Below the pieces are notes generated by a model. The model had not been told where the DNA came from. It did no database searches and worked only from the letters and a program-made list of their open reading frames with translations. From positions 682,001-746,000 of the forward strand of contig VRMN01000003.1 of assembly GCA_008690995.1 (NCBI GenBank): a stretch of 64,000 nt of DNA, in the 5' to 3' direction. Of this stretch, positions 41,456 to 51,944 are shown in pieces. A program made the translations under genes and the position numbers. The DNA is from Porphyridium purpureum. Taxonomy: Eukaryota > Rhodophyta > Bangiophyceae > Porphyridiales > Porphyridiaceae. The stretch's first letter is position 1. Every line of letters begins with the position of its first letter.

Positions 41456-42724
41456 ATCGAGTCGGCTTCTCCAGCCGCGGTTCGTGAAGCACATCTGAGC
41501 GACGTGGGGTCGAGCTCGATCATGCCACTCTGCAAGGAAGAGAGAAGGCAACAAATTGGGACTATTCTTCTGGTCGCAGTTATGTTTTGGTATGTTTTCT
41601 CACTCGTAAAGTCTTGTGGAGTATATCATTCGTTGGCCTTCTCTCTTCTTCCTGTGCGGCTCTTCTCGCTGTGGCAGCGTGTCGAGGAAGCGACATCAGG
41701 ACAGCGAATTGTTCGCCACATTCGAGGGCGATCAGACAGCCGGCGACGACATGACGGTCCCCAACTGAATAAACTTCTGTTCGGAGAATAGCCAGGTCGG
41801 AAACTGCGTCCCTGTGATTCCGGTGCTCTTCCGGACTGGAATGGGGCTTAAACAAGTTGCCGTCCAGGAACCGAACTGTTCAAATACTGTAGACATGGAC
41901 CGCCAAGAGTGTGGCGAAATTTGCAGTGGGCCAGCGCGGTAGTGGGCGCGCAAACAGAGGCGGGGGCAAACGAAGTCATCAAACCAGACATCTTTCACTC
42001 CTGGAACGGTACCCGTGCATAGCCGAATGGGAGAGAGCGCAGGTGATAAGGGATTGAGAGAAACACGTTTGCCAGCTTGTTAGAATGACTGACAAGCTCC
42101 ACTTGTGCCTGATGTATTTTACTCTATGACAATCGTCGCGCGGTGCCGAACAACAAGCGCGTAAATGTCACTAGCGGCGCGGTGCAAGTTGTTCGGAGCG
42201 GCGGCAAAAAGATAATCCCATGAGACAGCTTCTGCATTCAAATAGTAGAGTCGCCCTTCCCCCCGCTCAGCACCAGTGGCCGAAAGTCCTTGACATCCTG
42301 TTCAGCAAGCTTGCTCCGATGTTGGCGAGGCTTTGGGAACGCACCCTGGCGTGCTAAATTTAGTGATGGCCGAACTGTACTTTTCGGCTGTCCCCTCTCA
42401 ACAACTTGATTTTGAAACGAACGGAAGGCAAGTGAATTTAACCCATAAATTCACAGTACCCCGCCATTAAGCGGTGGACAGTACCCAAATTGAAATGTCT
42501 ATCAAAAGGACACCGTTTTGAAGGTGTCTTGAAACCACACGTGGTCGTGTCCGCCAGGACACGCGCATAACAGCTTCAAAAGCGAGGCCGGAACCGTGGC
42601 CGACTGGATTAGATGGTAAGAGCGCTGGCGTAGGAAAAGTTCAGAGTCTGGACGGAGCGGAGGCCGAAGGGATAGGGAACCAAAACACTCGGTGAGTGGT
42701 TGCGCGATAGGGAACTCCAGAAGT
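41456..42724. other. Long intergenic gap
   Basis: Contains an 89-codon ATG frame at 41522-41791 with a hydrophobic segment (TILLVAVMFWYVFSLV), too weak to call a gene, and a CTGTAC at 42375-42380. Two CAGTACCCC-type segments at 42453 and 42480 lie before the next gene. Otherwise nothing seen. Confidence 0.4.
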
Positions 42725-44314
42725 ATGGCGCGCTTTCCAGGGCTGAGAGCCGGGGCTGCAGGATCGATGCTGCTGCTGGTGGCGGTGTGCGTCCTCATCG
42801 CTGGGCGCGCGGTGGCGCGGTCCGACGCGCACAAGTGCGCGTCGGCAGACTTTGGAGTCTCTCAGCTGCGACCGCTGTTGCCGGGGCCGTCGTATTTGCG
42901 CCATATGCTCGGCACCACATGGAAGGATGCCATGCACGAGTCTGCCGAAATCGGCACTCAGCGAAGAGCGAACTGCCATGACACCTTTCCGTACTTGTGG
43001 AAAGTGGAGTTCAAGGGGGATGTCGAAGGTGCTGTGACCGCTCTTGCCCGCTTTCACATTGCCGGTGACATTAGCGAAAGCATCGTTTTCGGAAGGGTAA
43101 CAGCCGTTGACTTCAACTACGGCGACGAGCTAGGCGAGCCGGCCGTGCAACCGACCGTGAACGTCATCGCAGAGGAAGTCGAGAAACCGGACGCCTCGTA
43201 CCCAGACGGGAAGTATGTGAAGCTTACGGCAAGTGGGTTGTTATCGGGAAGCACCGCTGTTTTTCGTATTGACTTGAAGCTCGACTGCTCCAAGCGTAAC
43301 AAGGAAGGTGTCACGGAGGAACAGAGAGAGGCGGCTTTGGTTGAGTATATTGGCGAGATTGTCGATACACCTCGTGTCATGTGCGCAGATTCAATTGAGA
43401 CTGACGCTCGCGGCGTGCCAACGCTTCCATTTGGTGATCTGTCTTCGCGAATCAGCATGCCCACAGTTATCATGAGGCAGGCGGGACCTGTGCGTGGTTT
43501 CACTGAACTGACTGTGTTTGTCAAAGCGTGTCCGGCGCTCAACTGCAACTCAGACTGTAACCCGAGCTCCTTTGGCTCTGGGTTCAGGTTATTGGGAAAC
43601 GTCGACGGGTCAGCTGGCTTTAATGGAGTCAACCCGATTTTCTACCCGCGCGGTGAATGCACTCCTTTCTTATTTTGCTACATCTGGGAAGGTATTTTTG
43701 AGCTATCCGCTGACTATGTCTACTTCAATGTTACGGATCAAGAATTCAGAGTGAACGAGACGAACACAACAATTGAAACTCTGCGCGAAATTGACGGCGT
43801 CGAATACTGGGGATTCAACTGGGTGACAGGAGCCACAGCATTTGAACCTCAGTACGCGTACGATTACTTCAATGTCGGTCCGGCGGGTAACATTCAATAC
43901 TTTGGCACTTCCAGGGCATTCATTGATGCATCAGGAGCAACTGCTCCAATTATTTCAAACGATGTTGTGGGTGTCTTCGCACCGGACGACGTTGCTGATT
44001 GCGACTGTATTAGCACCGGAATGACCGTGCCCACGCTCAGCTGGAGTTGTGGTGCTGGAGCGACTGGCACTGTGTCAGATCTCTGTACGAACAGTGGAAG
44101 TACGTATGACGAATTCCGCTGCGTGGAGTCCGGGGAGACTCCTACGGGCGATTGCTTCATCCTGGAGAAGGACACGTGTGTGCTGAACGCAACAGAAACT
44201 CAGAGTGCAATGGATGGGCTGTTCCGATGCAATGTCCTGAGTGGGCCGCTGTTACAATATTTTCCTTACAATGAGGTGTGTACCAACCCGGAGGCGTCTC
44301 CTCGTGGCTTCTAG
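42725..44314 (+). CDS. Secreted Cys-rich protein of unknown function
   Basis: Protein of 529 residues with a strong signal peptide (about 14-32, GSMLLLVAVCVLIAGRAVA). The mature part is beta-rich, with about 20 Cys in clusters (ALNCNSDCNPS, DCDCISTGM, CGAGATGTVSDLC) and several N-glycosylation sites (NVT, NET, NAT). No membrane helix or ER-retention motif, so probably secreted or part of the cell coat. I recognise no domain; the repeated acidic/aromatic segments do not form an obvious tandem repeat. Start is the ATG just before the signal peptide. Confidence 0.85.
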   Translation: MARFPGLRAGAAGSMLLLVAVCVLIAGRAVARSDAHKCASADFGVSQLRPLLPGPSYLRHMLGTTWKDAMHESAEIGTQRRANCHDTFPYLWKVEFKGDVEGAVTALARFHIAGDISESIVFGRVTAVDFNYGDELGEPAVQPTVNVIAEEVEKPDASYPDGKYVKLTASGLLSGSTAVFRIDLKLDCSKRNKEGVTEEQREAALVEYIGEIVDTPRVMCADSIETDARGVPTLPFGDLSSRISMPTVIMRQAGPVRGFTELTVFVKACPALNCNSDCNPSSFGSGFRLLGNVDGSAGFNGVNPIFYPRGECTPFLFCYIWEGIFELSADYVYFNVTDQEFRVNETNTTIETLREIDGVEYWGFNWVTGATAFEPQYAYDYFNVGPAGNIQYFGTSRAFIDASGATAPIISNDVVGVFAPDDVADCDCISTGMTVPTLSWSCGAGATGTVSDLCTNSGSTYDEFRCVESGETPTGDCFILEKDTCVLNATETQSAMDGLFRCNVLSGPLLQYFPYNEVCTNPEASPRGF

Positions 44315-44762
44315 ACATGCCACTGGCTCGGACTTGTTACAGAACCTTCTTCCTTAAAACTTGTGACTGTTATTGTGCTGTAAGGCAGATTTTAAATTTG
44401 TACCTTGCTCCGTTCACCTGTTTTTATTGCACAAGTGGGACACACGGGTGGCGGATCGATTTAGGTTTCCCGCCCACCTCGCGCCCCGCGCCCCCCGCCC
44501 CCATCCATCAGAACGTAGAGCATGTGCTCTTTAATATACTTGATTGGGAGGACAATGCGCTTCGAACGCTGCCGCATTACTTCGCAAGAAATAGTTCTGT
44601 GTGTCGGCACGGAACGTTGCATTGTCATCCTACCATTACGCACGTGCATCCCCAGGGTAAAAGAACAACGAAGCGGGCATTTTGCAGGGCTGGCACCATG
44701 CTTCGCCACCAGAACTTGTCGTGAGGCTGCCGTCGTTCCGTAAACACCTCGGCGATTTCTTG
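44315..44762. other. Convergent intergenic gap
   Basis: 3' flanks of two convergent genes. Contains a C-rich stretch near 44470-44510. No gene seen. Confidence 0.45.
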
Positions 44763-46361
44763 TCAGAGTTCGTCTCGGGGGTCCGATGCAGGAACTTGGG
44801 ATCCATGCCTTGTAGAGCGCAACGTGTCCAATTGGCGGGAAGCTACGTCGAGCATACCATCCTCACACACGGCGGCCGTGGAGAAAACCATGTGATACTT
44901 GCATTGACTGGGTTCCGAAACCTCCACGATCGCCTCGCTTTCATCACAAGCGAGGTCGACCGTTATGGATCGTCGACTGCGACCCCAGCAGTAGTCTCCC
45001 AAGCGGAAATCCATTCGGACAGACGACTCAATAGACATCAAACTTTTGAAGTCACCAAGTTTAGCGATCTGACGACCATGCTCGTACTGCAAGACCTTGA
45101 CAAAAGGACAAATTTCGTACTCGTACGCACCCAGCGGACTACGATAGCAATTGTCGCGCAACACACGGACTCCGGGGAATCTCGCATGGTTTGCGTCCAA
45201 GGTGCGTATTCGCTCCGCAGCCTGAGACTGGCGATCCTGTACTTTATCAAGGAGTAACTTCCTTTCTTGTTGGATTGCGTCAACGCACGACTTTGCGGCA
45301 AGTAATCGTGCGTCAATAGAAAGAGCGTGGAAGCTCTCGCGCTCTGCGTCCTGGTGCACACACGAGGTGAATGGCATGATCTTGCATAATCTTTCTGTCG
45401 CTGACACAAACGAGTCAACTAGTTGGTGAGGCAGAAAGCCACGAAGCTTCTCCTCTTTCTCGCTTGGCCACGCCGAAATAAAATCAGCACAGCGCGATGG
45501 CGGCCACTTCGAAAGAACGTCCATTGTTTCCGCGCCTTGCACGGTATCGCTCTCCGTAGTGAGCTCGGAATCGGCTTCCGCACTTGTGCTCTGTCCAGCA
45601 CTCTCCGAAACGGTGAGATTTATATCTGACGTTGGGTTTCTGGCCAGTCCATCCTCCCAGCGCTTGACGAGTCTCCCCAATTCTTCAATATGCGCGTCAT
45701 ACTCACCAACCTTTTTGAGAGATCCCTCCGTGTCTAGCGCGGCTGACGCGTTGATCTCGTCCCTGTCCTTCGCCAGCAATGTCCATCCGTCCTTCTCCAT
45801 GCGCTTCCTCTTTGCCAATGCACGTTGGAATGCGCCTACTTTACGTTCCGACTCTTGTATGGCTCGCTCCCATTGGGCGTCACAGACATTTTGACAATGC
45901 GTGCGGCCAGCGTACTCGTCCGATCCATCACAACAATCGCAGACTCCATCGTCAACAAAGGAAGCGTGGATGGACGGCGCACCGACATCTGCGTCGCAGA
46001 CAAAATATCCGCCCGCGCCGCTGCACGCTGACGTCCCGGGTTCATCTGAGCCATCGGCGCAGTCGCAGTGGTCATCATTCACCAATGCGTATGGTAGCTG
46101 CACGGCGCGCGTGCCGGGCGGGGCGTCCAGCGGCACGCACGAGAACGGCTGTCCGTGGGGATACTGCTGGAGCCGCTGCGCACCCGCGCCGCGCACACGC
46201 ACGCCTGGATCGCCATGCACGCGGCTCAGTGCGTGCGCCGCTAGCACCACCGCCACGACGGCGCTCAGGCTTAGCTGCAGAGCCCTCATGTCCTTTGCGG
46301 CGGCGAGCAGCACGCGTGAGTCGTGACACGCGGACCGCAACCCGAGCAGCTCGCGTGCCAT
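44763..46361 (-). CDS. Glucosidase II beta subunit (PRKCSH-like)
   Basis: 532-residue non-catalytic subunit that targets the alpha subunit to N-glycans in the ER and retains the complex there. After a signal peptide (LSLSAVVAVVLAAHALSRVHG) come two LDL-receptor-A-like Cys repeats with DDHCDCADGSDEPG and DDGVCDCCDGSDEY. A charged helical segment follows, then a C-terminal MRH lectin domain (about 410-505; NCYRSPLGAYEYEICPF, LGDYCWGRSRRSITV, CKYHMVFST). The protein ends PRDEL, an ER-retrieval tetrapeptide variant of KDEL. An in-frame ATG at 46289 (MRALQLSLSAVV) gives a cleaner signal peptide and may be the true start. Confidence 0.95.
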   Translation of the reverse strand: MARELLGLRSACHDSRVLLAAAKDMRALQLSLSAVVAVVLAAHALSRVHGDPGVRVRGAGAQRLQQYPHGQPFSCVPLDAPPGTRAVQLPYALVNDDHCDCADGSDEPGTSACSGAGGYFVCDADVGAPSIHASFVDDGVCDCCDGSDEYAGRTHCQNVCDAQWERAIQESERKVGAFQRALAKRKRMEKDGWTLLAKDRDEINASAALDTEGSLKKVGEYDAHIEELGRLVKRWEDGLARNPTSDINLTVSESAGQSTSAEADSELTTESDTVQGAETMDVLSKWPPSRCADFISAWPSEKEEKLRGFLPHQLVDSFVSATERLCKIMPFTSCVHQDAERESFHALSIDARLLAAKSCVDAIQQERKLLLDKVQDRQSQAAERIRTLDANHARFPGVRVLRDNCYRSPLGAYEYEICPFVKVLQYEHGRQIAKLGDFKSLMSIESSVRMDFRLGDYCWGRSRRSITVDLACDESEAIVEVSEPSQCKYHMVFSTAAVCEDGMLDVASRQLDTLRSTRHGSQVPASDPRDEL

Positions 46362-46403
46362 CACGCCTGCACAGGCGGGTGTTCAGTCGCGCGTTGACTG
46401 TAA

Positions 46404-46433
46404 CTGTACACCCATCCACTGTACTCACTGTAC
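46404..46433 (+). promoter_or_regulatory. Triple CTGTAC cluster
   Basis: Three CTGTAC hexamers at 46404-46409, 46419-46424 and 46428-46433, each preceded by A. They lie in the divergent gap between glucosidase II beta and the DnaJ-type zinc-finger gene, 194-223 bases before the latter's ATG. Confidence 0.45.
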
Positions 46434-46626
46434 TCGATGCCCTTCCAGCCGCGGTCGTCCTTCTGCCGTGCGTTCTTCCACCTGCCAACGAGCTCAAACG
46501 GAAAACGCCTTGTTCCACGACAGCCCGAGTCGGCAACAAAGCCGCATCCGCTCGGGCTGGTAGGGCGGGGAGAGCGAGGCGCGGAACTTTGCTGTAGCGG
46601 TGAGAGGCGTGGGAGGGACGGGAAGT

Positions 46627-47187
46627 ATGGATGCCTACGTGGGCTCGTTCACGCCCGCGTCATGTGGACGCTCGCGTTCGGGAGTCCGCACCGCGGCGGT
46701 TTGCGCAATGAGCAGCGTCGTGCCGCCGCGAGCCCGCTCGTCGCTCGCGGCAAAGCTGCACGTGCTTTCGCAGTCCGCGGCCAGCCCGATGTCTCGCCAG
46801 GCGCGCGAAGGACAGAACGAGCATTTGTACAGGGCGGCTGATCAGCTGCCGTGCGTGCTTTGTTATGGCGGCGGGAGCGTGCGCTGCTTCGATTGCCACG
46901 GAAAGGGCGTGCATCGTGTGCCGAAGGAATGCTCGGCGGCGGTTTTGCTGCAGTTCAAAGGGGGCCCGGTCCAGACTTGCTCCGTGTGTGCGGGCCACTG
47001 TACAGTGCCGTGTCCCGTATGCTTAAGAACGCTTTACAAAGAAGTTCGCAGTAAGTCCCTTGAGCATGCCTCCACGTCGCCGGTCGCTGTGGGCAAAGTG
47101 GCATCGGTTGCGAGGCAAGATTCCGGAGAAAGTGTTTTTCTCGAGCGCGCGGCCACAGCGTCTGTGAGAAGATTACCCGAGAGATAA
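46627..47187 (+). CDS. Plastid DnaJ-type zinc-finger protein
   Basis: 186 residues. The first 60 (MDAYVGSFTPASCGRSRSGVR) are Ser/Ala/Arg-rich without acidic residues beyond the start, like a plastid transit peptide. The core has four CxxC motifs: CVLCYGGG, CFDCHGKG, CSVCAGHC and CPVCLRTL, the layout of a DnaJ cysteine-rich domain with two zinc sites but no J domain. Such proteins (BSD2/PSA2-like) assist assembly of plastid complexes by thiol or chaperone activity. The specific client is unknown. The C-terminal 50 residues are not conserved-looking. Confidence 0.85.
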   Translation: MDAYVGSFTPASCGRSRSGVRTAAVCAMSSVVPPRARSSLAAKLHVLSQSAASPMSRQAREGQNEHLYRAADQLPCVLCYGGGSVRCFDCHGKGVHRVPKECSAAVLLQFKGGPVQTCSVCAGHCTVPCPVCLRTLYKEVRSKSLEHASTSPVAVGKVASVARQDSGESVFLERAATASVRRLPER

Positions 47188-47469
47188 AGATAGTGAAGAT
47201 CTGACCGTGATTGTGCCTCATCGAACTTGAGCCGGATAGGCCACAGACTCCCTTTGTCTTTACTACGCGCGGAGCACACTCAAAGCTCAGCCACGCAGCT
47301 CACCAACGGGAGGCGGAACCCACCACGAGGCTCTGATGGTCTAGCGCTCACCCGGGAGTCTCGGAGTCCGACATTTTTAGAAAAGAGCGTGCCGCAAAAT
47401 AGCTTGTTTCGTTTTCTTCCCACGGGAACACGAGGAGAGTGTGGTTGTTGCACTGTCGTGGGCGGCGAG

Positions 47470-48657
47470 ATGGGGAGCAAGGAGTATGCGTGGGAAGCGA
47501 ACTTCGAGCGATCATGGGATAAAATTCAAGAAGATCCGCAGACCGGGCGACTGTCAGCGAGCGAAGGAATCGCGCAGCAGCTGGCTCGGAAGCGGCGGCG
47601 TGACAGTCTCCGGGAGACGCTGCGGGGCAAAGTGAGGCGCGGTATGATGCGTTTCATGGTGCTGGCCCTTGACTTTTCGCGCAGCATGAACCTGACAGAC
47701 ATGCGACCTTCCCGTGCCGAGGTCGTGGTCGGCGCCGCACAGCTGTTTGTGCGCGAATTTTACGACCAGAACCCGATTTCACAACTCATCATCATTGCCA
47801 CTCGCAACGGCGTGGCGACCGTGCTGTCGCCGCTTGGATCAAATCCAGTCGCGCACATTAAGGCGCTCTCTGATTCACTGGCCGTGGGCACATTTGGAGA
47901 AGCATCGTTGCAGAACCTTCTTGTGCAAGGACTCGCCATCCTGGACGCCCTCCCTCTGTATGCATCACGAGAAATCCTGGTTGTCTTTGGCTCCATAGCA
48001 ACGTGCGATCCGGGAGATGTTCACGCCACCATTGGCGAGTTGCGCGAAAAGAAAATCACGGTATCCATAGTGTGCGTGGCGGGCGCCGAGGTGTATGTGC
48101 TGAAGAGCGCGTCGCACGAAACAGGCGGAAAACATTTTGTGCCCATGAATGAAGAGCACTTGCATCTGCACATGCAGATGTTCTTGCAGCCGCCGCAAGT
48201 GCGAGCAGATACGTTGGCGCCTTCTCTGATCCGCATGGGGTTTCCTGTGCTTCGCACCATCACCAGCGACCTACCCCCGAAAAAATGTCTTAACGACTTG
48301 ATCGAGCGACGTGTCGGGTACGAATGCCCAAGATGTAGCGCATGGCTCAGCGACGTTCCAATAGAATGCGTCCTTTGTGGACTGACACTTCTATCAAGCC
48401 CGCATTTGGCGCGTTCCTATCACCATCTGTTCCCGGTTCCGCGCTTTACAGAAAAATCCGTGTCAGGTGCAGCGGAAGCTGACCAGCAGCGGGCTTGCTC
48501 GGCTTGCCTCCGTTCTCTAGCAGCCGGCGGCGAGTCTGTGGCCGCCGAGTGTCCACGATGCTCGGAGGAGTTCTGCATTGAATGTGATTCTTTTATCCAC
48601 GAGTCTCTGCACAATTGTCCTGGCTGCGAAAATGGCGGGATCTTTATGTACGAATAG
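47470..48657 (+). CDS. TFIIH core subunit SSL1/GTF2H2
   Basis: Protein of 395 residues. The N-terminus EYAWEANFERSWDKIQED is the family signature. A von Willebrand A-like domain follows (about 55-240; FMVLALDFSRSMNLTDMRPSR, EILVVFGSIATCDPGD), then a C-terminal zinc region with CPRC, CVLCG and a C4-type ring (CSACLRSL, CPRCSEEFCIECDSFIHESLHNCPGC). In TFIIH it activates the XPD helicase for transcription initiation and nucleotide excision repair. Normal length. Start ATG is MGSKEYAWE; an upstream open frame has no similarity. Confidence 0.97.
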   Translation: MGSKEYAWEANFERSWDKIQEDPQTGRLSASEGIAQQLARKRRRDSLRETLRGKVRRGMMRFMVLALDFSRSMNLTDMRPSRAEVVVGAAQLFVREFYDQNPISQLIIIATRNGVATVLSPLGSNPVAHIKALSDSLAVGTFGEASLQNLLVQGLAILDALPLYASREILVVFGSIATCDPGDVHATIGELREKKITVSIVCVAGAEVYVLKSASHETGGKHFVPMNEEHLHLHMQMFLQPPQVRADTLAPSLIRMGFPVLRTITSDLPPKKCLNDLIERRVGYECPRCSAWLSDVPIECVLCGLTLLSSPHLARSYHHLFPVPRFTEKSVSGAAEADQQRACSACLRSLAAGGESVAAECPRCSEEFCIECDSFIHESLHNCPGCENGGIFMYE

Positions 48658-48795
48658 AGAAAGAATTCCGGAGAGGACGAGAAACTTCGTGATGTATATG
48701 CATAGGAAACATGATACGAAGCACTTAATTTATTCAAAAAGGCCTCTGCATTTATGGATGCGAACGTGACATGAGACGAGGACAATGCTGACATT

Positions 48796-50106
48796 CTACT
48801 TTGTCACGGCGTGAATTGCATCCGCCAAATATTCAACGCTCCTAGACGTAACGCCCGCCATCGAAATTCGGCCGTTCTTGGTCAAGTAAACGCTCCATTC
48901 GGTACTAAGCCGACCGACTTGCTCAGGAGTCAGACCAGAATAACAAAACATACCATTCTGCGAAGTGATGTGATCCCAGATTTTCGCGGAGCCACGTGCT
49001 TCCAAGCCCGAGCGAAGCTTCATGCGCATCCCTGTGATGCGCTCAGCCATGCCTTGCATTTCAAGGCGCCACTTGGACTCCAACGTTTTCTCCTGCAAAA
49101 TTTCATTGACGACACGTACGCCATGAATGGGCGGATTCGAATACATTGGTCGCGCTAGAATTTTGAGCTGCGACTCAACTGCTTGGGCCTCAGCAACAGA
49201 ATCACAGGCGAATGAAAGACATCCCACACGGTGGCCGTACAATCCAAAATTTTTGGAAAAGGACTGGGCCAGAATCATGTGATGACCATCCTTGAGAAAC
49301 TTGCGTGGTGCATATGCATCCACATCTGCGTCTCCGCTCGTAAAGCCCTGATACGCCATGTCAAAGAAAGGCACAAGATGCTTCTCCCTCATCAAGGCCG
49401 ACAACTGGTCCCATTGAGCCTTGGACGGATCCACGCCTGTGGGATTGTGTGCACATGCGTGCAAAAGCACAACAGAGCTGGGTGGCATTTTTTCGATGTC
49501 TGCTACCATACCCTTAAAGTCAAGGCCGCACGTGCTGGCATCGTAGTACGTGTAGCCTTTCACTGTACATCCTGCATCTTTGAAGATGGGAGTGTGATTG
49601 GCCCAGGATGGTGTCGGCAAGTACACGTCCGGAGCGTCATAGAATCGTGCCAGCAACTCCCCGCCCATCCTGCATGCACCGGTGCCAGAAAGCGTTTGCA
49701 TGCCTGCGAAGTTTTCAAACCCAGGCGCAGCCGAACACTCCGATCCGAATGCCAGCTTGAGGGCATTTTTCACGAACGTCTTGTCTCCCGCCACGGGTAG
49801 GTACTCCATTGCGTTCTCGGCCTCCAGCAGAATACGCTCTGCCATTCGAACGGACTCGAGGACAAAAGGCTTGCCCTCGTCGTCTCGATACGCGCCAACG
49901 CCGAGATTGATCTTCTTCGGGTTCGGGTCATGATTGTAGGCCACCGTCACACCAAGAATGGCATCCTCGGGCCCAAGCGGCACTTTACTCCAGCGCGACA
50001 TCTCGCGGCGCGCAGCGCACGAGCGCTGGAGGCTCCTTGCGAGCGTGCTGGACGGCGCCGTGAGCGCGCGCATACCGGCGATCCTCGTCATCGCACCTGG
50101 GGCCAT
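48796..50106 (-). CDS. Aspartate aminotransferase, mitochondrial type
   Basis: 436-residue fold-type I PLP enzyme interconverting aspartate/2-oxoglutarate and oxaloacetate/glutamate. Residues 1-35 (MAPGAMTRIAGMRALTAPSS, then Arg-rich) form an amphipathic basic mitochondrial presequence. Catalytic signatures are INLGVGAYRDDEGKP, SGTGACR, PTPSWANHTPIF, HACAHNPTGVDP, FFDMAYQGF, and PLP-Lys in SQ/AQSFSKNFGLYGHRVG (about residue 285). The C-terminal part includes FCYSGLTPEQV and the substrate-binding Arg in GRISMAGV. Supports the malate-aspartate shuttle and nitrogen metabolism. Confidence 0.96.
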   Translation of the reverse strand: MAPGAMTRIAGMRALTAPSSTLARSLQRSCAARREMSRWSKVPLGPEDAILGVTVAYNHDPNPKKINLGVGAYRDDEGKPFVLESVRMAERILLEAENAMEYLPVAGDKTFVKNALKLAFGSECSAAPGFENFAGMQTLSGTGACRMGGELLARFYDAPDVYLPTPSWANHTPIFKDAGCTVKGYTYYDASTCGLDFKGMVADIEKMPPSSVVLLHACAHNPTGVDPSKAQWDQLSALMREKHLVPFFDMAYQGFTSGDADVDAYAPRKFLKDGHHMILAQSFSKNFGLYGHRVGCLSFACDSVAEAQAVESQLKILARPMYSNPPIHGVRVVNEILQEKTLESKWRLEMQGMAERITGMRMKLRSGLEARGSAKIWDHITSQNGMFCYSGLTPEQVGRLSTEWSVYLTKNGRISMAGVTSRSVEYLADAIHAVTK

Positions 50107-50657
50107 AGCGATGAGTGACGGTTCCTCCCCGCTGATCAGCAACAGCTCCCCTGCTGTCACACGCACGCACTGCCTCGATCGCCGGCTCACTTGCTCGTGC
50201 GCGACGGGTTCATGTTGTGTGGCGAAATATAAATCGTGTCGTGGATTTTTTTCTGATACGCCAGAAACGCTCAGCACGTACAGTTCGAGCTGTACTCCTG
50301 TCCTCCAGCAGCCGCCAAACACGGCGTGAAACAGGCACGCAGCTCGCGCAGACAGCAGCACATGCGGTCGTCATGTCAACCAGCTACATTTACTCCCCAG
50401 AACGGACCTGCCGATAGGGAATCGACGGAAAACTTGCACCGTCAGCACAGTGCACTTAAACTCCTCACCAGCTCTAATCTTCTGCGGATCAAACCCATCT
50501 CCCTACTGCTCGGCAAGGTCGAGATGGCCACCTGCGAACTGCAATTTCGGAGGCACAGCCCCGTCCCAGGCTCGAGTGTTCCAGACAGGATCGAACCTGC
50601 CATTCTGCTTCAATGATAACTTCCACCGCTTGAACCAGCTCGCTCGGAATAGTGCCG
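50107..50657. other. Intergenic gap with CTGTAC pair
   Basis: GTACAG at 50278-50283 and CTGTAC at 50290-50295 form an opposed pair 172-189 bases upstream of the aspartate aminotransferase ATG; the first is in that gene's orientation. No gene supported in the remainder. Confidence 0.4.
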
Positions 50658-51752
50658 TTACTTTCGGAGGTTTCGAAGGTTTTCCAAGTCGCGTACAATG
50701 CGAGGAGGAAATCGGCGAATGCTGGCAATCCATTCAAGATCACGGTACCGATAGTCCTGCCCGGTTGCCAGTAAAAATTCGTCCTCGGCCGATGAGTAGT
50801 CGCCTGTCTCCCAGTATAGCGCGGCTAAAGCCGCGTGCATGTCCGGAAAGTAAGGGTACTTGCGTACAAGGAATTTCATGGTGCGAACCGCAATTTGGTC
50901 TTCGCCAAGCTGCGCATATGCGAGGGCCTCGTTTGCTAGAGCAAATACAAAGTTTTTGTCCAGCATTGCGGCGCGCTTGTAGTTGGCCAAAGCGAGGTCC
51001 CACTCGCCGCGCCCAGCGTGTGCGTTCCCAATATTATTTATGGCTGCAGGATCGTCGGTGCCAAATCTGCGCCGCGAAAGCGCGTTCGACTGCTCGTACG
51101 CCCGAATTGCAGCAGGGAAATCGCGCTTCCCTTCAAGTGCGACGCCCAGACCCAAGAATGGGTCCGGCTCGTCTGGACTCAACGCGATCGCCGCCCGGAA
51201 GTCTGCTATCGCCTCATCAAACCTGCGCTGCGATGTGCGGCAATTGCCGCGATTGCTGTACGCCGCAGCGTTCGAAGTGTTCAACGCAATAATCTCTGTC
51301 CACAGCTTCTCGGCCTCAGCGAAGCGCAGCTGGTTTGTCAGCTCAAACGCTTCGTCCTGCAGCTTGGTCACTTTTTTAAACTCGAGAACTGCATTTTCCT
51401 TCAATGCCTTTTCCGCCCTTCGCTGTTCTGCCTTGCTCCTCACTTCACCCGTGCTCCCGCCCGTTTCTTCTGCCAGAGCATGGATTGGGACGCTCCCGAC
51501 GAGAAGCGAACCGATCCACCACACGTTCATACCGACAAGCCATTCACGCCGCGTGCTCCAGGAACCATGCATGCACGAAGGTGTGAGCTTTCCGGGCTGC
51601 TCTCGCACTTGCTTTCTGGCTGCATGTCCAGCAAACACATCTTTTACGCACGTAGGTCGTCGGCGAACACTACAGACGCTTTGCCTGCACTGCACGCCTG
51701 CACGGCTCCCGCGGGAAACGGAGCCACCTCCATTTGTGAAACAGAGAGTCAT
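50658..51752 (-). CDS. Thylakoid-lumen-targeted TPR protein
   Basis: 364 residues. The N-terminal 60 residues are Arg/Ser/Gly-rich (plastid transit). RREWLVGMNVWWIGSLLVGS then follows, ending PIHALA (about 68-94), a twin-arginine-like lumenal signal with an AxA-type cleavage site. The mature part has at least five tetratricopeptide repeats (AEKLWTEIIALNTSNAAAYS, FDEAIADFRAAIALSPDEP, WDLALANYKRAAMLDKNF and others). It resembles the TPR proteins shared by cyanobacteria and plastids; a scaffolding role in photosystem assembly is plausible but unproven. First ATG is MTLCFTNGGG. Confidence 0.87.
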   Translation of the reverse strand: MTLCFTNGGGSVSRGSRAGVQCRQSVCSVRRRPTCVKDVFAGHAARKQVREQPGKLTPSCMHGSWSTRREWLVGMNVWWIGSLLVGSVPIHALAEETGGSTGEVRSKAEQRRAEKALKENAVLEFKKVTKLQDEAFELTNQLRFAEAEKLWTEIIALNTSNAAAYSNRGNCRTSQRRFDEAIADFRAAIALSPDEPDPFLGLGVALEGKRDFPAAIRAYEQSNALSRRRFGTDDPAAINNIGNAHAGRGEWDLALANYKRAAMLDKNFVFALANEALAYAQLGEDQIAVRTMKFLVRKYPYFPDMHAALAALYWETGDYSSAEDEFLLATGQDYRYRDLEWIASIRRFPPRIVRDLENLRNLRK

Positions 51753-51944
51753 TCTTATCACCGCTCGTCTTCTCCTCAATCCGGCCCAACCAGTCTCGAG
51801 ACGGCATCCTTTTGCTCCTGCCGTTCCTCTGTCGTCAAGGTCGCGTTAGCAGCCGCCACTAATCGCTGATTGGATAAGGGATGCCCGGGCTCGTACGTTT
51901 CATCTTCAGTTAGCCTGGCTGGAGTGGCGTGTGCAGACCCGAGC

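Noticed and set aside
41522-41791. 89-codon frame with a hydrophobic segment
   Set aside because: Short, in the probable 3' region of the preceding gene and without a recognisable family; kept only as a note.
50983-51869. Two long plus-strand frames opposite the TPR gene
   Set aside because: They are antisense shadows of a TPR gene with clear repeats and have no recognisable protein features.
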